This document shows, in pieces, positions 59,412 through 64,000 of a stretch of 64,000 nt of DNA. The notes beneath the pieces are model-generated. The model searched no databases and was not told the origin of the DNA. It saw only the letters and a list, made by a program, of their open reading frames with translations. Made by a program: the position numbers and the translations under genes. This stretch comes from Bombyx mori (lineage: Eukaryota > Arthropoda > Insecta > Lepidoptera > Bombycidae), in the NCBI RefSeq assembly GCF_030269925.1, contig NC_085129.1, positions 16,855,501 through 16,919,500 on the forward strand, given 5' to 3'. Position 1 is the first letter of the stretch; each line of letters starts with the position of its first letter.

Positions 59412-59662
59412 TATGTCAATACGGGCAAACATCCGCCCGGAGGAATATCTCTCAGGCACAACACGGGGTGTTTAATATTTAAAATCGTTTTCTTACGTTT
59501 GTTTTCGCTAAAAATCAATTGGTTTCATGAAAATGTTTATTTTGCCTGCATTGCGTTCGGCTGCAAATAATGCATGTTCTGTTTCAATTTGACGTGTTCG
59601 AGCCAGCGTCTTATTAATTTCATTTGAATAATTCGTAAATGTTTGTGAGAATTTATATAACA
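59412..59662. other. Unassigned AT-rich stretch
   Basis: A 79-codon + frame at 59331-59570 starts within MITE-P and was not called. Confidence 0.35.
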
Positions 59663-59989
59663 GCCTGGCCACGGGACATTCGCCGATGCGAATATTCGCG
59701 CGGTGCGAACGGCGAAGCGTCTAGCGACTAAAACAAGCGCATAGAAATGTACCTAACAAGCCACGCGCACCGGCGACCGGCGAAGCGACCGGCGAAATGT
59801 ACCGAGCGAATCGCGCGATGCGGCGGGCGAGCAAAACAAATGCATGAATACGGACGGCGCGAGCCACGGAGTCGAGCGGTAGTCGCGGCGAATAGTGCAG
59901 TGATTAAATGAGTTTAGTTGTTTTCGCCGCGAAAAATTGACGCCGAAATTGTTATATTTTTTATTTATTTTTTATTTTATATTTTTAAA

Positions 59990-60427
59990 GTCGTCGTGGC
60001 CTAACGGACGTCCGGTGCAATCGTGTTGAGCGATGCACCGGTGTTCGAATATCAGGCGGGTACCAATTTTTGTAATGAAATACGTACTCAACAACACTCA
60101 ACGTTCACGATTGATTTCCACGGTGAAGGAATAACATCGTGTGATAAAAATGAAATCTTCAAAATAATAATTTGCGTAATTACTGGTGGTAGGACCTCTT
60201 GTGAGTCTACACGGGTGGGTACTACCACCCTGCCTATTTCTGCCGTGAAGTAGTAATGCGTTTCGGTTTGAAGGGTGAGGCAGCCATTATAACTATACTT
60301 GAGACCTTAGAACTTATATCTCAAGGTGGGTGGCGCATTTACGTTGTGGATGTCTATGGGCTCCAGTAACCACTTAACACAAGGTGGGCTGTGAGCTCGT
60401 CCACCCATCTAAGCAATAAAAAAATAA
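59990..60427 (+). repeat. Bm1 SINE, full length
   Basis: It has the complete order: tRNA-like head (GTCGTCGTGGCCTAACGG, then GTGTTCGAATATCAGG), a middle part with TGATTTCCACGGTGAAGG, the ACTGGTGGTAGGACCTC region, and the tail CTAAGCAATAAAAAA. Its length of about 437 bases fits the Bm1 family. Confidence 0.9.
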
Positions 60428-60434
60428 AATAGCT

Positions 60435-60700
60435 GAAATACTAGCTAGACCAGCTATTTGGAAGTCTAGCCACCCAAAGTATTTCTCGTACTTCTTGTGG
60501 AATTCTCCATCTATAGGTATACTCCGATTCTTATTCAAATCATGTACTTCACAATCTTTTCCAAATAATAGGTCCTGAACCAAAAAACTATTAATTTGTA
60601 AGCAATATCGAGATAATTTCGATATAGACATTTCGCTGTCGGACTTCCTTACTAGTCGCGGCGGCGAACGTGAGTACCCGTGGCCTGCAAACGGTGCTGC
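60435..60700 (-). pseudogene. Coding remnant inside the GCCTGGCCACGGG element
   Basis: The minus frame reads SDSEMSISKLSRYCLQINSF, LVQDLLFGKDCEVHDLNKN and RSIPIDGEFHKKYEKYFGWL. It looks like genuine protein sequence but I do not recognise the domain. It may be part of the element's transposase or a captured exon. The Bm1 insertion cuts it downstream. Confidence 0.4.
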
Positions 60701-60855
60701 GCGAATGGTCGCCTCGCCCACCGCTTCGCTGTTCGCACCGCCGATCCCCGTGGCCAGGCCGTAAGTTAAAATTAGAAAAGAAAAAAAAAACCTAATTACT
60801 ACAGCTTTTTCTGAAAATCATGCTGTGTTGCTCACAGGTTAATTGTGAAACTTAC

Positions 60856-60889
60856 CTTAGAAGATTTCGGACTAAGGAAATCTTTGGCT
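60856..60889 (-). CDS. Candidate upstream 34-base exon of the GNAT-like gene
   Basis: Minus-strand AGCCAAAG ... CTTCTAAG lies between the acceptor CCTATATTCAG and the donor GTAAGTTTC. Its end phase (two bases, AG) fits exactly the first base of exon 41717-41623. The joined residues would be PKISLVRNLLR followed by YQIRDMDD. The intron would be 19.1 kb. The match of phase could be chance (one in three), so this is tentative. Confidence 0.4.
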
Positions 60890-61394
60890 CTGAATATAGG
60901 TGAAGCTTAATAAACAAACTCCAATTAATGCAATAATATCTTGTATATGACGAATAGGGCACGCTGCTACCTGTGACATTTCGGGTTAGAACAGCATCAG
61001 CCCCGTGGATGTCGTAAGGCAACTGAGAGATAAAACTGCTGGCCGTCAACCAAACGAGCCAAAAATAGATAAAAACAATTGAAATTTATTCGCAGGGCCA
61101 TTTTTTAACGTCACTTCTTCGTCTGAGTGGATGTCTTTATTGCTGAAGGACGTGACCAACTTGGAGTGTTGATCGATGTACTATCCTTCTCCACGTCCTC
61201 CTGTCATTGGCGGTCTTTATAACCTCGATTATCGACAGATCGATGAGCATCCAGACCTGACCAGCGCGTAGGTGAGCGTCCGCGTATCTTTAACATATAA
61301 TATTATTAGGCTTGTGTGTTCAGAAATGTTTACTCGTCTCTTCTAAGGCAAGATGATAAGTAATATTCCATGCCTAAACTAAACATTTCGCGGA
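60890..61394 (-). other. Unassigned, with a possible LINE 3' scrap
   Basis: 61130-61270 (GATCGATGTACTATCCTTC, CGATTATCGACAGATCGATG) has the style of a reversed RTE-type LINE 3' region. No protein block could be confirmed. Confidence 0.3.
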
Positions 61395-61523
61395 ATTGAG
61401 ACCTTAGAACTTATATTTCAAGATTGATGGCGCATTTACGTTGTAGATGTCCATGGGCTCCGCTAACCACTTAATACCAGGTGGGCTGTGTGCCCGTCCG
61501 TCCATCTAAGCAATAAAAAAAAG
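61395..61523 (+). repeat. Bm1-type SINE, 3' part
   Basis: TTGAGACCTTAGAACTTATA to CATCTAAGCAATAAAAAAA. Confidence 0.8.
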
Positions 61524-61634
61524 AGCCATTACTGAGGAGTTAGAGGCGCGGGTTTCCGACCACTCGATTAAGCGGCTAATGGGCAATAAATACCTCTGAG
61601 TATTTAAGCAGCATACTGCGTTCGCCAAATAGTT

Positions 61635-61950
61635 TCACGTCATTTCGGATCCTCCCGATCCAGTAACGGTGCTTTTAGGTACCACAAGCACCGGTCACCG
61701 TCCTCGCCGAACCCATCGCTTGCGACGAAGGGCTCAGCGAATAAATTAACCCACAGACACAGCCCACTGAGTTTCTCGCCGGATGTTTTTAGTGGGTCGC
61801 GTTTTCGATACAATGGTAGATTCAGCGAAGCACGGCTCTTGCTAGGGTTCGTGTTAGCAATATCGTCAGGTTTGAGCCCCGTGAGCTCACCTACTAGTTA
61901 AGGTTACGCTGATATGGTCTCTCTAGACCATCAGTTTAGGTAGGGAACAA
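61635..61950 (+). repeat. SINE-B, full length
   Basis: CACGTCATTTCGGATCCTCC to GACCATCAGTTTAGGTAGGG. This is one of the most complete copies in the window. Confidence 0.8.
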
Positions 61951-62216
61951 TGAAAAAGAAAACGCCAAATAGCATTGACTAATAGTGTACACACGGGTAG
62001 GTACCACCCTGCTTATTTCGACGACTTCGTCGAGAACGGGTACCGATGGTTGAAGTTAACACGTTAACTGCGTTATGCAGCTTAAAAAGTCCTACGCGAC
62101 TGTCCAATAGCTGCCTCACGTCAAAACCGCGTTATATCGCTCACTGCAGGAGATGACTATGACCACATTTCTATGGGTTTGGGTATATTCAACAACCGTC
62201 CTTTATGAGGACTATC
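61951..62216. other. Short unassigned stretch
   Basis: A Bm1 scrap is at 61991-62020 (CACACGGGTAGGTACCACC). The rest is not recognised. Confidence 0.4.
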
Positions 62217-62930
62217 TACTGTTGGTAGGACCTCTTGCGAGTTCGCACGGGTAAATTTTTTATTTTTTTTATTTTTTTTTTATTGCTTAGATGGATGGAC
62301 GAGCTCACAGCCCACCTGGTGTTAAGTGGTTACTGGAGCCCATAGACATCTACAACGTAAATGCGCCACCCACCTCGAGATATAAGTTCTAAGATCTCAG
62401 TATAGTTACAACGGCTACCCCACCCTTCGAACCGAAACGCATTACTGCTTCACGGCGGAAATAGGCGGGGTGGTGGTACCTACCCGCGCGGACTCACAAG
62501 AGATCCTACCACCAGTGATTACGCAAATTACAATTTTGCGGGTTTAGTTTTTATTACACGATGTTATTCCTTCACCGTGGAAGTCAATCGTGAACATTTG
62601 TTGAGTACGTATTTCAATAGAAAAATTGGTACCCGCCTGCGGGATTCGAACACCGGTGCATCGCTACATACGAATGCACCGGATGTCTTATCCTTTAGGC
62701 CACGACGACACTATACCACCTCGCCTATTTCTGCTGTGAAGCAGTAATGCGTTTCGGTTTGAAGGGCGAGGCAGCCGTTGTATTGTAAAAACTGAGAGCT
62801 TAGAACTCATATCTCAAGGTGGGTGGCGGCATATACATTGTAGATGTCTATGGGCCCCAGTAACACAGTTAACATCAGGTTGGCTGTGAGCTAGAGCTAA
62901 GCAATAAAAAAAATAAAAAAGCGGCCTATC
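62217..62930 (+). repeat. Bm1-type SINE, split by an inverted full-length Bm1
   Basis: Plus parts are 62217-62252 (TACTGTTGGTAGGACCTC to CGCACGGGTA) and 62710-62930 (CACCTCGCCTATTTCTG to AGCTAAGCAATAAAAAAA). Confidence 0.8.
62253..62709 (-). repeat. Bm1 SINE, full length, nested
   Basis: It has an A-rich tail (T-runs at the left), the whole body, and the tRNA-like head ending CCACGACGA at 62709. Its head part is nearly identical to 1-149. Confidence 0.9.
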
Positions 62931-64000
62931 TGGTCTCATAGGCACTGTAAACAAATCCTCATAAAAACCTCATTCATACGCACCGGCTCGAAGTCCCTTA
63001 AAAATGGTCCAGCATTCAACATGTTAGCAATAAAAGCGATAATTCACCAACATAATATTAAACTACAATTACTCCCGATTGGTAATGCAGGTCATTGTGT
63101 CAGGTATCAATTGCGAATTTATTAAATTGAGGTCATGTTCGGACGTTGTCCAGAGTTTCTGGATTAACGTTCCAACTAACTGGGACAAAGTATTAACATT
63201 GGGCATTAATGATTTTAGATTGATGATAGATATTATGATATTTTTACACATATTGATGACACCTTGATATTTTCGATTTCTCTGCCTTATTCCTGTTATT
63301 GGTAATTAGACGCGTTGTGATGAAGTATGGCTGGTGAGGCTGGTGGGGCTGGTACCACCGACCGAAGTAATTATGTGCTATTAAGGTCGGAATTAAAGTA
63401 TTTCTCTTATTTTTAATGCAAGTGAAATATCGATCTGGAATTCTAAGATGGCCGCCGTGGGTTTTTTATTTTTTATCATCTCAATTTCAGTAAAAAAGAT
63501 ACATTTTGTTAGTTTTACTTAGAATCTATGTCAGTAATTTAAAAACCTAACATATTAGTATCTGACTGACTATGTATTTACTAATTTTTTTTGAGTCTTT
63601 CACCGAGTGCTAACTTCAAAGGCCAAATCAGAATTGCCTTTACAATGCTCTTCTGTGGATTTAAGCTAAAAATTGTGAATCGGGAATGTTTTACTTTAAT
63701 TAGTTTAAACCTTCAACTGGATTCCGGAGGGACCAATTGTCATTTTAATTGTTTTAATTATTCAATAGACGCGAGTATAAATAGATTTGACGGATATTAT
63801 GAAATTTATCCGTACATTCTTCGAGAACAACGTCTGATTCCATCTAAATTTCGTAGTTTTCCCGCGAAAATTAAACAAGCTGTCAAACAATCGTTTGTTT
63901 AATCGCTGAAAATAATTGGCAAAGGCAACTACAGTTCGCGCGGCACAAAACGTTCAATGCTAAGGGCGTTTATTTACTGCCAAAATTGAAAGCGCCTTGT
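62931..64000. other. Unassigned AT-rich stretch
   Basis: A 103-codon + frame at 63591-63902 ends IYPYILREQRLIPSKFRSF and KIKQAVKQSFV. It shows no domain I recognise and is AT-rich. I do not call it a gene. Confidence 0.35.

Larger units (their letters stand above)
59663..60759. mobile_element. DNA transposon with GCCTGGCCACGGG ends
   Basis: Left GCCTGGCCACGGG and right CCCGTGGCCAGGC are perfect 13-base inverted repeats. GC-rich CGAA/GCGAAGC-bearing subterminal blocks lie on both sides (CGGTGCGAACGGCGAAGCG and, reversed, CGGTGCGAACAGCGAAGCG). A full Bm1 lies inside. The superfamily is not determined. A PIF/Harbinger or piggyBac relation cannot be shown because no clear target duplication is visible. 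Confidence 0.65.

Noticed and set aside
63591..63902. 103-codon + frame near the right edge
   Set aside because: It has plausible amino acids at its end but no domain, no splice signals and AT-driven composition. Listed only as unassigned.

Overview
The window is eukaryotic, repeat-rich, AT-rich intergenic and intronic DNA from a moth, most probably the silkworm Bombyx mori or a close relative. The main reason is a very abundant SINE with a tRNA-like head (motifs such as GTGGTAGGACCTCTTGTGAG, and a tail ending CTAAGCAATAAAA) that matches the Bombyx Bm1 family, seen here in more than 20 full or broken copies on both strands. Several other lepidopteran-type elements support this: R1-like, jockey-like, RTE-like and Daphne-like LINEs, mariner and maT elements, Helitrons and many MITEs. 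No bacterial gene, CRISPR array or virus was recognised.

Three host genes can be built from exons. (1) A glia maturation factor gene (GMF, ADF-H family, actin/Arp2/3 regulator) lies complete on the + strand at 27993-31328, in four coding exons with matching phases and 141 codons. (2) An insect GNAT / arylalkylamine-N-acetyltransferase-like gene lies on the - strand. Four phase-compatible coding exons are at 41623-41717, 39764-39939, 38205-38371 and 34949-35153, and a 34-base exon at 60856-60889 also fits in phase. Its introns carry a 2.6 kb LINE and many SINEs and MITEs. (3) A small unrecognised gene on the - strand (13113 to 8401) encodes about 58 residues from three exons, one of them a 34-base microexon.

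Layout. 1-8400: SINE and LINE fragments in AT-rich DNA. 8401-13113: the small gene, its introns filled by SINEs and tandem duplications. 13114-15190: mostly unassigned. 15190-24735: a nested transposon complex. An RTE-like LINE fragment was split by a hAT-like insertion with an 8-base target duplication. That element, now 9.2 kb, contains an RTE-like LINE, a Helitron, an R1-like LINE, a MITE, a jockey-like LINE (itself split by a second R1-like copy) and a mariner. 24736-27722: AT-rich DNA and a Tc1/mariner element that has lost its catalytic core. 27735-31700: GMF. 32100-34860: MITEs, SINEs and AT-rich DNA. 34879-41717: the GNAT gene. 41718-64000: SINEs, MITEs, Helitrons, a maT transposon inside another transposon, a GC-rich terminal-repeat element, and nested Bm1 copies at the right end. 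The left edge shows the same kind of nested Bm1 arrangement.

The host genes do not form an operon and show no obvious joint function. The most distinctive structures are the R1-like insertion inside an otherwise open jockey-like ORF, whose 5' junction carries two adjacent perfect inverted repeats, and three cases of Bm1 inserted into an oppositely oriented Bm1. Family labels SINE-B, SINE-C, retroposon D, MITE-P, MITE-Q and MITE-R are mine, for repeats I could recognise by internal comparison but not name.
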